This document shows, in pieces, positions 49,081-59,745 of a stretch of DNA of 64,000 nt (its first letter is position 1; every line of letters starts with the position of its first letter). Both the position numbers and the translations under genes were made by a program. This DNA comes from Acinetobacter seifertii (GTDB lineage: Bacteria; Pseudomonadota; Gammaproteobacteria; Pseudomonadales; Moraxellaceae), in the NCBI RefSeq assembly GCF_000368065.1, contig NZ_KB851203.1:372001-436000 (forward strand), read 5' to 3'. Below the pieces are notes generated by a model, which saw nothing but the letters and a program-made list of their open reading frames with translations, did no database searches and had not been told where the DNA came from.

Positions 49081-49265
49081 TCTTGTATCCAAAATTTTAA
49101 AATGGCGTAAAGCAGATAAAGCCTATCCTATACTGAATATTCAGCAGGCCTCACTATAAGTCAAATTGGCACAAGAAAAAATATTAGGAGGGTGTCAGAA
49201 AAGTTGAAAAATAAAAAAGGAGATTCTTTAGGGTGGAAGCCAAAGAATCCCCAAAACAAAAAAAA

Positions 49266-50291
<1,026 letters not shown>

Positions 50292-50343
50292 CTAAATCTT
50301 GAAAAAATCCCTTAAACATTGTTTTTAAACTTTACACCTGAAA

Positions 50344-50946
50344 TCAAAAATCATCTTTTTGATAAAGGTGATCCATTCTTTCGCGTTTGGTTTTTAAATA
50401 TTGTTCATTAAAAGGATTACGACCTACGGTTAACGGTACACGGTCTACAACGTTAATACCTTGATCTTTGAGTGCCTGAATTTTCAAAGGATTGTTGGTA
50501 ATTAACTTCACTTCTTTTACTTTTAAGTGGTCGAGCATAATGCTACACATATCGTAACGACGTGCATCGGCAGGTAAATTCAATAGCAAATTGGCATCTA
50601 CTGTATCGTGTCCCTGATCTTGTAGGGCATAAGCACGAATTTTATTGGTTAAACCAATTCCACGACCTTCTTGGCGTAAATATAAAATTACGCCTTGTCC
50701 TGCTTCATTGATGAGTTTTTGAGTCGCTTGCAATTGTGGACCACAATCACATTTCAATGACGCAAAAGCATCACCTGTTAAACATTCAGAATGTACACGG
50801 ACTAAAACAGGGCCTGTTGGCGGATTTTCTAACCCTTTAGAAAGTGCCACATGTTCTTCACCTGTTGCTGGATCTTGAAACACAGAAATATTGAATTCAC
50901 CAAAAGCGGTCGGGAGTTTTGATGTTGCAATGAACTCTATAGGCAC
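50344..50946 (-). CDS. ribA: GTP cyclohydrolase II
   Basis: A 200-residue RibA. Zinc Cys are in '[20 protein letters not shown]', followed by the catalytic '[16 protein letters not shown]' and '[17 protein letters not shown]'. It opens GTP to start riboflavin synthesis. The start is GTG at 50946, which gives the family N-terminus; the ribosome site is weak. Confidence 0.94.
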   Translation of the reverse strand: MPIEFIATSKLPTAFGEFNISVFQDPATGEEHVALSKGLENPPTGPVLVRVHSECLTGDAFASLKCDCGPQLQATQKLINEAGQGVILYLRQEGRGIGLTNKIRAYALQDQGHDTVDANLLLNLPADARRYDMCSIMLDHLKVKEVKLITNNPLKIQALKDQGINVVDRVPLTVGRNPFNEQYLKTKRERMDHLYQKDDF

Positions 50947-51249
50947 AGATTAACTCATCTTTTAACCGAAAACGGTTTAAAGTATAGCGTAATGCTGGGA
51001 GATTGGTCGAATTGTCATAATCATTTTGCACACTAAGGTTTTCTTTTTTGTATAAAGAAGACGATAATAGTTGATAAATAGTCAGATTATTCAGGATAAT
51101 CTGCCAACCATACCCATAATGTATGAGAGACTGCTTTGCATGATCTCGTTCGCAAATGTGGCTGATTGAAGGTGACTTCATTCGATTGTATGATCGACCC
51201 ATTTTGACCCAGCTTAGGATTTGCCAGGCTTATAAAGGCTTTGCCACAT

Positions 51250-53154
51250 ATGTTGTATACCGAAATTCCAACTCAACGCCCTGTTACGCCATTGTTAGAT
51301 GCAATTGATCATCCTCAACAATTACGTCAGCTCGAGCATAGCCAACTGGTTCAAGTGGCTGATGAGTTGCGTCAATATATTTTATATGCAGCAGGCCAGA
51401 GTGGTGGCCATTTCGGTGCTAACCTCGGCGTGGTTGAGCTGACGGTTGCGCTGCATTATTGCTTTAATACACCAAATGACCGTTTAGTTTGGGATGTGGG
51501 ACATCAAGCATACCCACATAAAATCCTGACTGGACGTCGTGAACAAATTACCACTATCCGTTCAAAAAATGGTTTAGCAGCTTTCCCTGCCAGAGAAGAA
51601 TCAGTTTTTGATACCTTTGGGGTAGGGCACTCATCAACAGCTATTTCTGCTGGCTTGGGCATGTCACTTGCACGCCGTTATCAAAATGACCCATGTGAAG
51701 TGGTGTGTATTGTGGGTGATGGGGCAATGACTGCGGGCATGGCTTTTGAAGCGATGAATGATGCTGTTGCACATGATGCTGACTTGATTGTTGTACTCAA
51801 TGACAATGACATGTCAATTTCTTGCAGTACGGGTGGCTTCGCTAAGCATTTAGCTGCAATTTGGGAAAAGGGTCATTTAGTTAATGTAGATGAACATGGT
51901 GAGGCTTACATTCAGCCACACCCAAAATGGACTTATAACTCTCGCTTACACCAATCAGCAACCGATGCAGCAGATAATTTATTTAAAGCAATTGGTTTTG
52001 ACTATTTCGGTCCATTTGATGGGCATGATGTTACTCAATTAGCTCAAGTTTTTAACGCGCTCAAAAAACGTAAAGGACCGCGTTTAGTACACGTTTATAC
52101 TAAGAAAGGAAAAGGATTTGCTCCTGCTGAAGCAGACCCGATTACTTACCATGCGATTGGTAAAATAAATGCTACCTCAGGTGGCAAAACTCCACCAAAG
52201 TATTCCGATGTATTTGGTGAATGGTTGTGTGATGAAGCTGCTCAAGATGAACGTCTGCTTGCGATCACACCTGCGATGTGTGAAGGCTCAGGCATGGTTA
52301 AATTTGCCAAGCAATTTCCACAGCGTTTCTTTGATGTAGCCATTGCAGAGCAGCATGCTGTAACACTTGCGGCTGGTATGGCTTGCGAAGGGCTCAAACC
52401 TGTTGTTGCAATTTATTCAACATTCTTGCAGCGCGGTTACGATCAGCTTATTCATGATGTTGCTTTACAAAACCTTGATGTAACTTTCGGAATCGACCGT
52501 GCAGGTTTAGTGGGTGAAGACGGCCCAACTCATGCTGGTGCTTATGACTATGCTTATATGCGTACTGTCCCGAATATGGTGATCATGGCGCCAAAAGACG
52601 AAAATGAATGTCGTCAAATGCTTCATACTGCTTATGTCTACAATGGCCCAGCCGCAGTACGTTATCCACGTGGTGCTGGTGTTGGTGTCGAAATTCAAAA
52701 AGAAATGACGATTCTTGAATTAGGTAAAGCTGAAATCGTTGCAGAAATTAATGCAAACAATGATGAGCAAATTACAATTCTAGCGTTTGGTAGCCGTGTC
52801 ATGGTTGCTATAGAAGCTGGTGAGCAACTTGCACAAAAACATGATGTCGGTGTGCGTGTGGTAAACATGCGCTTTGTAAAACCGCTTGATGAACAAATCA
52901 TTCGAGACTTGGCTGAGCATACTCATTTATTCGTAACAGTTGAAGAACATGCGATTATGGGGGGTGCAGGCAGTGCAGTGAATGAGTTTATGGCACAAGA
53001 ACAAATTGTTAAACCTATCATTAACTTAGGTTTGCCAGACTCTTTCTTACATCAGGCTTCACATAATCAAATGCTGCAAGATTGTGGTCTAGATACGAAA
53101 GGTATTTTGAACTCAATTGAGAGAGCTTGGCTTAAGCAAAATCAGGTCGTTTAA
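51250..53154 (+). CDS. dxs: 1-deoxy-D-xylulose-5-phosphate synthase
   Basis: A 634-residue thiamine-diphosphate enzyme. '[19 protein letters not shown]' is the N-terminal signature, TPP/Mg site '[20 protein letters not shown]', catalytic Glu in '[15 protein letters not shown]', and '[18 protein letters not shown]'. It joins pyruvate and glyceraldehyde 3-phosphate to make DXP for isoprenoids, thiamine and pyridoxal. The ATG at 51250 is chosen over an upstream TTG three codons earlier. Confidence 0.95.
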   Translation: MLYTEIPTQRPVTPLLDAIDHPQQLRQLEHSQLVQVADELRQYILYAAGQSGGHFGANLGVVELTVALHYCFNTPNDRLVWDVGHQAYPHKILTGRREQITTIRSKNGLAAFPAREESVFDTFGVGHSSTAISAGLGMSLARRYQNDPCEVVCIVGDGAMTAGMAFEAMNDAVAHDADLIVVLNDNDMSISCSTGGFAKHLAAIWEKGHLVNVDEHGEAYIQPHPKWTYNSRLHQSATDAADNLFKAIGFDYFGPFDGHDVTQLAQVFNALKKRKGPRLVHVYTKKGKGFAPAEADPITYHAIGKINATSGGKTPPKYSDVFGEWLCDEAAQDERLLAITPAMCEGSGMVKFAKQFPQRFFDVAIAEQHAVTLAAGMACEGLKPVVAIYSTFLQRGYDQLIHDVALQNLDVTFGIDRAGLVGEDGPTHAGAYDYAYMRTVPNMVIMAPKDENECRQMLHTAYVYNGPAAVRYPRGAGVGVEIQKEMTILELGKAEIVAEINANNDEQITILAFGSRVMVAIEAGEQLAQKHDVGVRVVNMRFVKPLDEQIIRDLAEHTHLFVTVEEHAIMGGAGSAVNEFMAQEQIVKPIINLGLPDSFLHQASHNQMLQDCGLDTKGILNSIERAWLKQNQVV

Positions 53155-53275
53155 GCCTTTCACAAAAAATTTGAAACATTTTTTCCCATAAAGCGCATTC
53201 ATTTGCTAAAATGTATGCGCTTTTATGCATTATTCTTTGTCAAAATCTTCAAATTTGTATTGTAGTGGGTGTTCA

Positions 53276-54106
53276 ATGGAACCTATGGTGGTTATGGCTG
53301 CGCGTGCGGCTCAAACAGTTGGTCAAGAGCTTTTAAAAGCGCATCAAAATCGTCATAAACTCGATTTGCAAGTTGAAGAGAAAGGCATTGATGGCCCAGT
53401 AACACGTGTAGATCGTTATTTGGAACAATTAACGATTGATACATTACGTAAAAGTTATAAAAACCATAGCTTCTTAGGTGAAGAGTTTGGTATGCAAGAA
53501 GGCAAAGGCCACGATGCAGACTGGTGCTGGGTCATTGACCCGCTTGATGGCACGCAAAACTTTATTAATGGTTTCCCTCATTTCTGTATTTCTATTGCAG
53601 TTCAACATAAAGGCGTTACTCAGCACGGCGTAATTTACGACCCAGTGCGTGACGAATTGTTCTCTGCAAGTCGCGGTCGCGGTGCGGTTATGAACCAACG
53701 CCGTATTCGTGTAAATGTAAAAGATAGCTTAGAAAATACATTCTTGGCAGTAGGCCATCCTTACCGTGCCAAACGTGATGGTGAGATCGTATCTTATGCA
53801 GAACAACATTTCGCATCATTATTAGCAGTGACTCAAGCGGGTGCTCAAATCCGTCGTGGTGGTTCAGCTGCTCTTGACTTGGCTTATGTTGCTGCTGGTC
53901 GTTTCGATGGTTTCTTTGAACTTGGTTTAAAACCATGGGACATCGCTGCTGGCGAGCTTATTATTAAAGAAGCGGGCGGTGTAGTCGTTGATGCTCGTGG
54001 TGGCAATGATTCACTTGAAAATGGTCAAGTGATCGCATGTTCACTTAAAATGTTAAAGCCATTAATGCAAACCGTTGTTCCTGCTTGGGACAAAGCTGCA
54101 AAATAA
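53276..54106 (+). CDS. suhB: Inositol-1-monophosphatase family protein (SuhB)
   Basis: A 276-residue Mg-dependent phosphatase. Metal sites: 'FLGEEFG', 'WVIDPLDGTQNFINGFPHF' and 'GLKPWDIAAGELIIKEAGG'. SuhB in E. coli also joins the ribosomal-RNA antitermination complex, which may explain its essentiality. The start at 53276 removes a Cys/Ser-rich leader that has no counterpart in the family. A terminator follows. Confidence 0.92.
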   Translation: MEPMVVMAARAAQTVGQELLKAHQNRHKLDLQVEEKGIDGPVTRVDRYLEQLTIDTLRKSYKNHSFLGEEFGMQEGKGHDADWCWVIDPLDGTQNFINGFPHFCISIAVQHKGVTQHGVIYDPVRDELFSASRGRGAVMNQRRIRVNVKDSLENTFLAVGHPYRAKRDGEIVSYAEQHFASLLAVTQAGAQIRRGGSAALDLAYVAAGRFDGFFELGLKPWDIAAGELIIKEAGGVVVDARGGNDSLENGQVIACSLKMLKPLMQTVVPAWDKAAK

Positions 54107-54127
54107 TTTAGAAATAGTTTCTCTGTT

Positions 54128-54160
54128 AAGACCCTCTTTTTATAGAGGGTTTTAACTTTT
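54128..54160 (+). terminator. Terminator after suhB
   Basis: Stem ACCCTCT (54131-54137) with AGAGGGT (54144-54150), followed by a T-rich tail. Confidence 0.75.
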
Positions 54161-54235
54161 TAATGATCGGTAAAATACAAATAATAATAGAAATAACGAG
54201 AAAGTTGATTAAAACACATGACTTTTAAATTCTTT

Positions 54236-54245
54236 CTGCTATAAT
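54236..54245 (+). promoter_or_regulatory. Extended -10 promoter of the RNA helicase gene
   Basis: A TG-C-TATAAT extended -10 element with TATAAT at 54240-54245. The -35 region is poor, as is usual for extended -10 promoters. It implies a leader of about 265 bases before the helicase start. Confidence 0.6.
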
Positions 54246-54251
54246 CCGCCC

Positions 54252-54518
54252 ACGCACTTAAATTTCCGTTCATTACCTGAACATTCTGTTCTATTCATTG
54301 TAAGCGCACGCTGTCCATAGAGAGGACCATTTCTTGCGCCCCGATCGCTCAGCGATTCTTCAGGTTCGGCCGTAATCAAGCGTGCGTTTAATCCACATCG
54401 TCGTTACTCGGATTGCCGCTGAATAATATAAGGTTCAGCTAATTTTGCTTTGCCGCTTTGTGCCGATGTCTATTTTGTACTTATTAAAAATGGAGCACCC
54501 ATTAGGGTGAAACTCTCT
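54252..54518 (+). ncRNA. Long structured leader of the RNA helicase mRNA
   Basis: GC-richer than the surrounding spacer and able to fold. An outer stem pairs CGCACGC (54305-54311) with GCGTGCG (54380-54386), 7 of 7. Inside are GTCC/GGAC (54313-54316 with 54324-54327) and ATCGC-TCA-GCGAT (54344-54356). The whole forms a multi-branch domain. It fits a cis-acting control element of a cold-shock or self-regulated helicase mRNA. I do not recognise it as a named RNA family. Confidence 0.55.
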
Positions 54519-56387
54519 ATGAGCAAAACTTTTGCCGAATTTTCTTTGCATGAAACCTTACAACAAGCGCTTGAAGGTTTAGGTTTTACTACCCCGACTC
54601 CTGTGCAAGAACAATCTATTCCTGCAGCTTTAGAAGGTAAAGACCTTTTAGTTTCTAGCCAGACTGGTTCTGGTAAAACTGCAGCTTTCTTATTGCCGAC
54701 ATTAAATAACTTGGCTGGTCAAGAAACTTTCGTTCCGTTCAAAGAACGCATGAAAGCTGTAACTCAACCAAATATTTTGGTTATTTCTCCTACTCGTGAA
54801 TTAGCACAACAAGTAAGCCAAGATGCAATTGCATTTGTACGTCACATGAAAGGTGTTCGTATTGCTGCAATTATGGGTGGTATGCCATTTGCTAAACAAA
54901 TTCAACAGTTAAAAGGCGCGCAAGTTGTTGTTGCAACACCGGGTCGTTTACTTGACTTGGTAAACCGTCGTCAAATTAAATTAGACCAAGTAGATGCTTT
55001 AATTGTTGATGAAGCGGACCGTATGCTTGACCTAGGCTTCTCTGAAGACTTAGAAGCAATTAGCGAATTAGCGGCTAACCGTAAACAAACATTAATGTTC
55101 TCTGCAACATTTGCTGATCGTATTATTCGTCTTGCAGCATGCATGATGAAAGATCCAATGCGTATCGCAATTGAAACTGGTCATTCAACCAATACAGATA
55201 TTACGCAAACATTGCATTGGACTGATGGCTTTGAGCATAAGAAAAAATTACTTACTCATTGGTTAAGTGATGAAAACTTAGATCAAGCTGTGGTTTTTGC
55301 AAGCACTCAAGAAGACACTGATATGTTGGCTGAAGAACTTGCAGAAGCAGGTCATTCAGTTGTTGCACTTCACGGTGCGATGCCACAAACAGTTCGTAAC
55401 CGTCGTTTACGTAGTATCCGTGAAGGTCGTGCGAAGATCTTAGTTGCAACTGACGTTGCTGCTCGTGGTCTTGACGTACCGACTATTTCTCACGTAATTA
55501 ACTTTGGTCTTCCGATGAAGCACGAAGACTACGTACACCGTATTGGTCGTACAGGTCGTGCTGGTCGTACAGGTCAAGCGATTACTTTAGCGACTTATCG
55601 TGAACGCGGTAAGATTCGTGCACTTGAAGAATACTTAGAAGCTCGTTTAAGCGTTTCTGAAATTGAAGGCTTAGAGCCATCTCCACCTCCTGCTCGTTCA
55701 GGTCGTGATGGTGGTGGTCGTGGTCGTGGCGGCAATGGCGGTGGCCGTGATGGTCGTCGTGGTGGTGGTTTTGGCGGTGGTCGTCGTTTTGAAGGCGAAA
55801 GCAACTTCAAACGTCGTGAAGGTGGTCGTGATGACCGTCCACGTCGTAGCTTTGATGACAAGCCACGTGGTGATCGTCCATTCGGTGGCGAAGATCGTCC
55901 GCGTCGTGAGTTCAATTCAGATCGCCCACGTCGTGAAGGTGGTTTTGAAGACCGTCCACGTCGCGAGTTCAACTCTGATCGCCCACGTCGTGAAGGTGGT
56001 TTCAATGATAAACCGCGTTTTGACTCGAATGATGATAACCGTGGTAACCGTGTAGACTATAAACCACGTCGTGAAAGCGGTTTTGGTGATCGTCCAAAAC
56101 GTAGCTTCGGTGGTGAAGATCGTCCACGTCGTAGTTTTGATGACAAGCCACGTGGTGAGCGTCCGTCATTTGGTGGCGAAGATCGTCCACGTCGTGAGTT
56201 CAACTCAGATCGTCCACGTCGCGAAGGTGGTTTTAATGATAAGCCACGTCGTAGCTTTGATGACAAACCACGTGGTGAACGTCCATCGTTTGGTGGTGAA
56301 GATCGTCCAAAACGTAGCTTCGGTGGTGAAGATCGCCCACGTCGTAGTTTTGATGATAAACCACCGCGTCGTAAATTCGACCGTTAA
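54519..56387 (+). CDS. DEAD-box RNA helicase with Arg/Gly-rich repeat tail (RhlE-like)
   Basis: A 622-residue helicase. Core motifs: Q motif 'FTTPTPVQEQSIP', motif I 'SSQTGSGKTAAF', Ia 'SPTRELAQQ', II Asp-Glu-Ala-Asp, III Ser-Ala-Thr, VI 'HRIGRTGRAGR'. From about residue 388 the tail is Arg/Gly/Asp-rich, with a repeated unit of the kind 'GGEDRPRRSFDDKPRGERPSF'. Such tails bind RNA without sequence preference. Likely roles are ribosome assembly and mRNA unwinding, often in the cold. The start at 54519 is the first that gives the helicase N-terminus. Confidence 0.92.
   Translation: MSKTFAEFSLHETLQQALEGLGFTTPTPVQEQSIPAALEGKDLLVSSQTGSGKTAAFLLPTLNNLAGQETFVPFKERMKAVTQPNILVISPTRELAQQVSQDAIAFVRHMKGVRIAAIMGGMPFAKQIQQLKGAQVVVATPGRLLDLVNRRQIKLDQVDALIVDEADRMLDLGFSEDLEAISELAANRKQTLMFSATFADRIIRLAACMMKDPMRIAIETGHSTNTDITQTLHWTDGFEHKKKLLTHWLSDENLDQAVVFASTQEDTDMLAEELAEAGHSVVALHGAMPQTVRNRRLRSIREGRAKILVATDVAARGLDVPTISHVINFGLPMKHEDYVHRIGRTGRAGRTGQAITLATYRERGKIRALEEYLEARLSVSEIEGLEPSPPPARSGRDGGGRGRGGNGGGRDGRRGGGFGGGRRFEGESNFKRREGGRDDRPRRSFDDKPRGDRPFGGEDRPRREFNSDRPRREGGFEDRPRREFNSDRPRREGGFNDKPRFDSNDDNRGNRVDYKPRRESGFGDRPKRSFGGEDRPRRSFDDKPRGERPSFGGEDRPRREFNSDRPRREGGFNDKPRRSFDDKPRGERPSFGGEDRPKRSFGGEDRPRRSFDDKPPRRKFDR
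55830..56385 (+). repeat. Tandem imperfect repeats coding the helicase tail
   Basis: The 3' part of the helicase gene is built from repeated units around GATCGTCCACGTCGT and their neighbours, coding DRPRR / DKPRGERPSFGGE blocks. Such DNA repeats allow copy-number change by slippage or recombination, so tail length may vary between strains. Confidence 0.75.
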
Positions 56388-56402
56388 TCTTTAAAAAGAT
56401 TT

Positions 56403-56437
56403 AAAAAAAGGCCAGTTAACAAACTGGCCTTTTTTAT
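56403..56437 (+). terminator. Terminator of the helicase gene
   Basis: Stem AGGCCAGTT (56409-56417) with AACTGGCCT (56422-56430), A-run before and T-run after. Confidence 0.85.
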
Positions 56438-56494
56438 TTTTCAGTTTTGCTATAAAATAATAAAGTGTGAAGTGGTTCAAATTTAATTGTAATA

Positions 56495-56665
56495 ATGCGT
56501 AAAAGTAATCGAAAAAGGGCGTCTTTGACATGGTTGAGTAAATTATTACTTCAACATGGTTTGCCATATCTTTTTATTGTACTCGCTTTGTGCAATGGGA
56601 TTTACTTTGCCTATGCTTTGCTAACAGGCCATTTTGTAGATCAGCTCCAAGTGCTCAATCAGTAA
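56495..56665 (+). CDS. Small membrane protein, 56 residues
   Basis: A short frame from ATG 56495 to TAA 56665. The peptide has a very basic start (Arg/Lys in seven of the first sixteen residues), one hydrophobic helix (about 22-44), and a short polar tail, the charge layout of an inner membrane protein with a cytosolic N-terminus. No clear ribosome site. It lies between the helicase terminator and the mla operon on the same strand. Likely real but unproven. Confidence 0.5.
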   Translation: MRKSNRKRASLTWLSKLLLQHGLPYLFIVLALCNGIYFAYALLTGHFVDQLQVLNQ

Positions 56666-56791
56666 ATTCCCTTCAAAAACTAACTTATATTTATACATTT
56701 ACTTGTCTTTGCTTTTGTCAAAATTACAACAAGATTCCCAAAATTCAGTGTTATAGTATGCGGGCATAAAAGTGCAGGAATGATTGCCATT

Positions 56792-57610
56792 ATGAATAAT
56801 AAAACTCCTCTCTCGACTCAGTCACTCATTGAAGTGAAAAATTTGAGTTTTAATCGAGGGGAACGCGTCATTTATGACAATATTAGTTTAAATATACGTC
56901 GCGGTCAGATTACGGCCATTATGGGACCATCTGGTACAGGTAAAACGACTTTATTGCGTTTGATTGGTGGACAACTTGTTCCTGATCAGGGTGAAGTTTT
57001 GCTTGATGGTAAAGATATTGCTCAAATGTCGCGTCAGGAATTGTTCGCCGCTCGTGCGCGTATGGGAATGCTCTTCCAAAGTGGCGCTTTATTTACCGAT
57101 ATGTCGGTTTATGAAAATGTCGCTTTTCCAATCCGTGCACATACCAAGCTTTCTGAAAATTTGATTGCTGAACTGGTTGCTTTAAAGCTTGAGTCTGTTG
57201 GCCTGCGAGGAACAGAACAGCTCATGCCTACAGAGTTATCAGGCGGTATGAATCGACGAGTTGCTTTGGCTCGTGCAATCGCGCTTGATCCAGATTTAAT
57301 CATGTATGACGAACCATTTGCTGGGCAAGACCCGATTGTAAAAGGTGTTTTAACTCGTCTAATTCGTTCGTTACGTGAAGCTTTGGATTTAACCACCATT
57401 ATTGTTTCGCATGATGTTTCCGAAACCTTATCTATTGCCGATTACATTTATGTCGTAGCGGAAGGAAAGATTCAAGGGGAAGGAACGCCGGAAGAATTGC
57501 AAAAATATGCTTCTCCTTTTGTAAAACAGTTCTTAACCGGTTCGGCAGAAGGTCCGGTTGAGTACCAGTTTAGCCATCAAGCTTATTTAGATAACGAGGT
57601 TCGTCCATGA
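56792..57610 (+). CDS. mlaF: Phospholipid ABC transporter ATPase MlaF
   Basis: A 272-residue ABC ATPase. Walker A is 'MGPSGTGKTTLLRLIGG', Q-loop 'MLFQSGALFTDMSV', signature 'LSGGMNRRVALARAIALDPDL' and Walker B 'LIMYDEPFAGQDPI', with the H-loop in 'IIVSHDVSET'. It powers lipid movement between membranes by the Mla system, which keeps outer-membrane asymmetry. The ATG at 56792 is preferred over one 12 bases upstream that touches the AGGA site. It overlaps mlaE by four bases. Confidence 0.95.
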   Translation: MNNKTPLSTQSLIEVKNLSFNRGERVIYDNISLNIRRGQITAIMGPSGTGKTTLLRLIGGQLVPDQGEVLLDGKDIAQMSRQELFAARARMGMLFQSGALFTDMSVYENVAFPIRAHTKLSENLIAELVALKLESVGLRGTEQLMPTELSGGMNRRVALARAIALDPDLIMYDEPFAGQDPIVKGVLTRLIRSLREALDLTTIIVSHDVSETLSIADYIYVVAEGKIQGEGTPEELQKYASPFVKQFLTGSAEGPVEYQFSHQAYLDNEVRP

Positions 57611-58383
57611 ATACGATTGCCTGGTTAGGTAGACTCGTTATTGAGCGGATTCGAGGGATTGGTGTTGCGGCACTGATGCTCTTACAGATTATTTTTTCAT
57701 TACCTTCATCGGGTGGTTTTGGGCGTTTCGTCTATCAAATGCATCGTGTAGGGGTAATGTCTTTACTTATTATTACGGTATCAGGTTTATTTATTGGTCT
57801 GGTACTCGGACTGCAAGGCTACTCAATATTGGTCAATGTGGGTAGTGAATCAATGCTAGGCACTATGGTGTCTTTAACTTTGCTACGTGAGCTTGCACCA
57901 GTTGTTGCTGCTTTACTATTCGCTGGGCGAGCAGGTTCTGCATTAACTGCTGAAATTGGTTCAATGAAACAAAGTGAGCAGCTTGCCAGTATGGAAATGA
58001 TTGGTGTTGATCCTTTAAAGCAAATCGTATCACCACGTCTTTGGGCTGGCATAGTCAGTTTGCCAATGTTAACCGTTATCTTTGCTGCGATTGGTATTGT
58101 TGGCGGCAAAATGGTTGGCGTTGATTTTCTTGGCGTTGATGAAGGCTCCTTCTGGAGTGGTATGCAAAATAATGTGCAATTTGGCCATGATGTTGTAAAT
58201 GGCATCATTAAGAGCATTGTATTTGCTTTACTTTGTACATGGATTGCAGTTTTCCAAGGGTATGCGTGTGATCCAACACCTGAAGGCATTGCGACAGCGA
58301 TGACCCGTACGGTTGTATATTCTTCATTATGTGTTTTAGGTTTTGATTTCGTGTTGACTGCGGTCATGTTCGGAGGGATTTAA
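57607..58383 (+). CDS. mlaE: Phospholipid ABC transporter permease MlaE
   Basis: A 258-residue MlaE with about five to six helices and the family segments 'GLVLGLQGYSILVNVGSESMLGTMV', 'RAGSALTAEIGSMKQSEQLASMEMIGVDP' (contact with the ATPase) and 'GGKMVGVDFLGVDEGSFW'. Membrane part of the Mla complex. Overlaps mlaF by ATGA and mlaD by TAATG, so translation of the three is coupled. Confidence 0.95.
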   Translation: MNTIAWLGRLVIERIRGIGVAALMLLQIIFSLPSSGGFGRFVYQMHRVGVMSLLIITVSGLFIGLVLGLQGYSILVNVGSESMLGTMVSLTLLRELAPVVAALLFAGRAGSALTAEIGSMKQSEQLASMEMIGVDPLKQIVSPRLWAGIVSLPMLTVIFAAIGIVGGKMVGVDFLGVDEGSFWSGMQNNVQFGHDVVNGIIKSIVFALLCTWIAVFQGYACDPTPEGIATAMTRTVVYSSLCVLGFDFVLTAVMFGGI

Positions 58384-59066
58384 TGAAATCACGTACTAGT
58401 GAGCTGGCCGTAGGTATTTTTGTCATTATCTTCGGTATTGCTTTGTTTTTTTTAGCGATGAAAGTAAGTGGTTTAGTTGGTACAAACTTGAGCGATGGCT
58501 ACACGATGAAAGCTCAGTTTGACAACGTTAACGGACTTAAGCCTCGTGCTAAAGTAACGATGAGCGGTGTAACAATTGGTCGTGTTGATTCAATTACGCT
58601 TGATCCAGTTACACGTTTAGCTACAGTAACTTTTGACCTTGATGGAAAACTGACAAGTTTTAATGCTGAACAGTTAAAAGAAGTTCAAAAAAATGCTTTA
58701 GACGAATTACGTTATAGTTCTGATTATACCCAAGCGACTCCAGCGCAACAAAAAACAATGGAACAGCAACTGATCAGTAACATGTCATCCATCACCAGTA
58801 TTGATGAAGATGCTTATATAATGGTTGCAACCAATGGTTTGTTGGGTGAGAAATATTTAAAAATCGTACCAGGTGGTGGTCTTAACTACCTTAAACGTGG
58901 TGCTACGATTTCTAATACCCAAGGAACGATGGATTTAGAAGATTTAATTAGTAAATTTATTACTGGTGGTGGCGCAGGTAAAGTTGCCGCTGGTTCATCA
59001 TCCTCAGCAGAAGAAAAAGCTCCTGCAAGTACTGACAGCAGCGCACAGCCGTCATTTGTTGAGTAA
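58383..59066 (+). CDS. mlaD: MCE-domain lipid-binding protein MlaD
   Basis: A 227-residue MlaD: one N-terminal membrane helix (about 8-27) and a periplasmic MCE domain that forms the hexameric ring carrying lipid ('QFDNVNGLKPRAKVTMSGVTIGRV', 'NGLLGEKYLKIVPGG'). Compared with E. coli MlaD it has an insertion of about 45 residues inside the MCE domain (about 92-137), rich in Gln, Asn and Glu. A Ser/Ala-rich tail follows the domain. Confidence 0.94.
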   Translation: MKSRTSELAVGIFVIIFGIALFFLAMKVSGLVGTNLSDGYTMKAQFDNVNGLKPRAKVTMSGVTIGRVDSITLDPVTRLATVTFDLDGKLTSFNAEQLKEVQKNALDELRYSSDYTQATPAQQKTMEQQLISNMSSITSIDEDAYIMVATNGLLGEKYLKIVPGGGLNYLKRGATISNTQGTMDLEDLISKFITGGGAGKVAAGSSSSAEEKAPASTDSSAQPSFVE

Positions 59067-59092
59067 GAGATTATTTGAAGGAGTGGTTCCAG

Positions 59093-59734
59093 GTGAATAA
59101 GTTGTTTAAACAAACCCTGACAGCAAGTGTTTTGTCTACTATGATCGCAGGTACAGCTTTTGCTGCACCTTCAGAAGCACCACCTGATTTTATTAAGCGT
59201 GTTGCTGATGGTTTGATTGCTCGTTTAAAAACAGATCATGCTAAGTTGCAAAACAACCCTGCTTTAGTTAAAACAATCATACGTCAGAACTTAGATCCGT
59301 ATGTTGACTCACAAGCGTTCACACGTATTGTGATGGGTACTTATGCGACTAATCAGTATAGTACAGCTGCACAACGTGCTCAGTTTGAGACAAACTTCCG
59401 TAATACATTAATTGAGAATTACGGTAGTGCATTTGCTAAGTATACAAACCAAACTTATACCATGCGTCCTTATAAAGAGACAGCAGGTAAAAACCCTGTT
59501 GTGACTTTAGACTTCAACCATAATGGCGACAAAATTCCTGTGTCGTTCCAGTTGGCTGACAAAGGTTCGCAGTGGAAAATCCGTAACATCAATGTTTCTG
59601 GTATTGATTTAGGTTTACAGTTCCGCAACCAGTTTGCTGCAACTGTGAAACGTAATGGTGGCGATTTAAATAAAGCAATTGCTACGTTTAAACCAGATGC
59701 AGATGCTGCTGTTAATCAGAACAAACAAAAATAA
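59093..59734 (+). CDS. mlaC: Periplasmic lipid carrier MlaC
   Basis: A 213-residue exported protein. Start is GTG at 59093, fixed by an AGGAG site nine bases upstream, giving a signal peptide ending in Ala-Phe-Ala. The mature part is the Tol-Tol-Q/MlaC lipid-binding domain ('FRNTLIENYGSAFAKYTNQTYTMRPYK', 'WKIRNINVSGIDLGLQFRNQF'). It shuttles phospholipid between MlaD and the outer-membrane MlaA. Confidence 0.94.
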   Translation: MNKLFKQTLTASVLSTMIAGTAFAAPSEAPPDFIKRVADGLIARLKTDHAKLQNNPALVKTIIRQNLDPYVDSQAFTRIVMGTYATNQYSTAAQRAQFETNFRNTLIENYGSAFAKYTNQTYTMRPYKETAGKNPVVTLDFNHNGDKIPVSFQLADKGSQWKIRNINVSGIDLGLQFRNQFAATVKRNGGDLNKAIATFKPDADAAVNQNKQK

Positions 59735-59745
59735 GTAGGTGAAGA

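Noticed and set aside
50897..51249. Minus-strand frame of about 100 residues between ribA and dxs
   Set aside because: It overlaps the ribA start in another frame, has no domain or ribosome site, and the region holds the divergent ribA and dxs promoters.
55595..56266. Long open frames on both strands inside the helicase tail
   Set aside because: They are artefacts of the repeated Arg/Gly codons read in other frames; the peptides are low complexity with no start signals.
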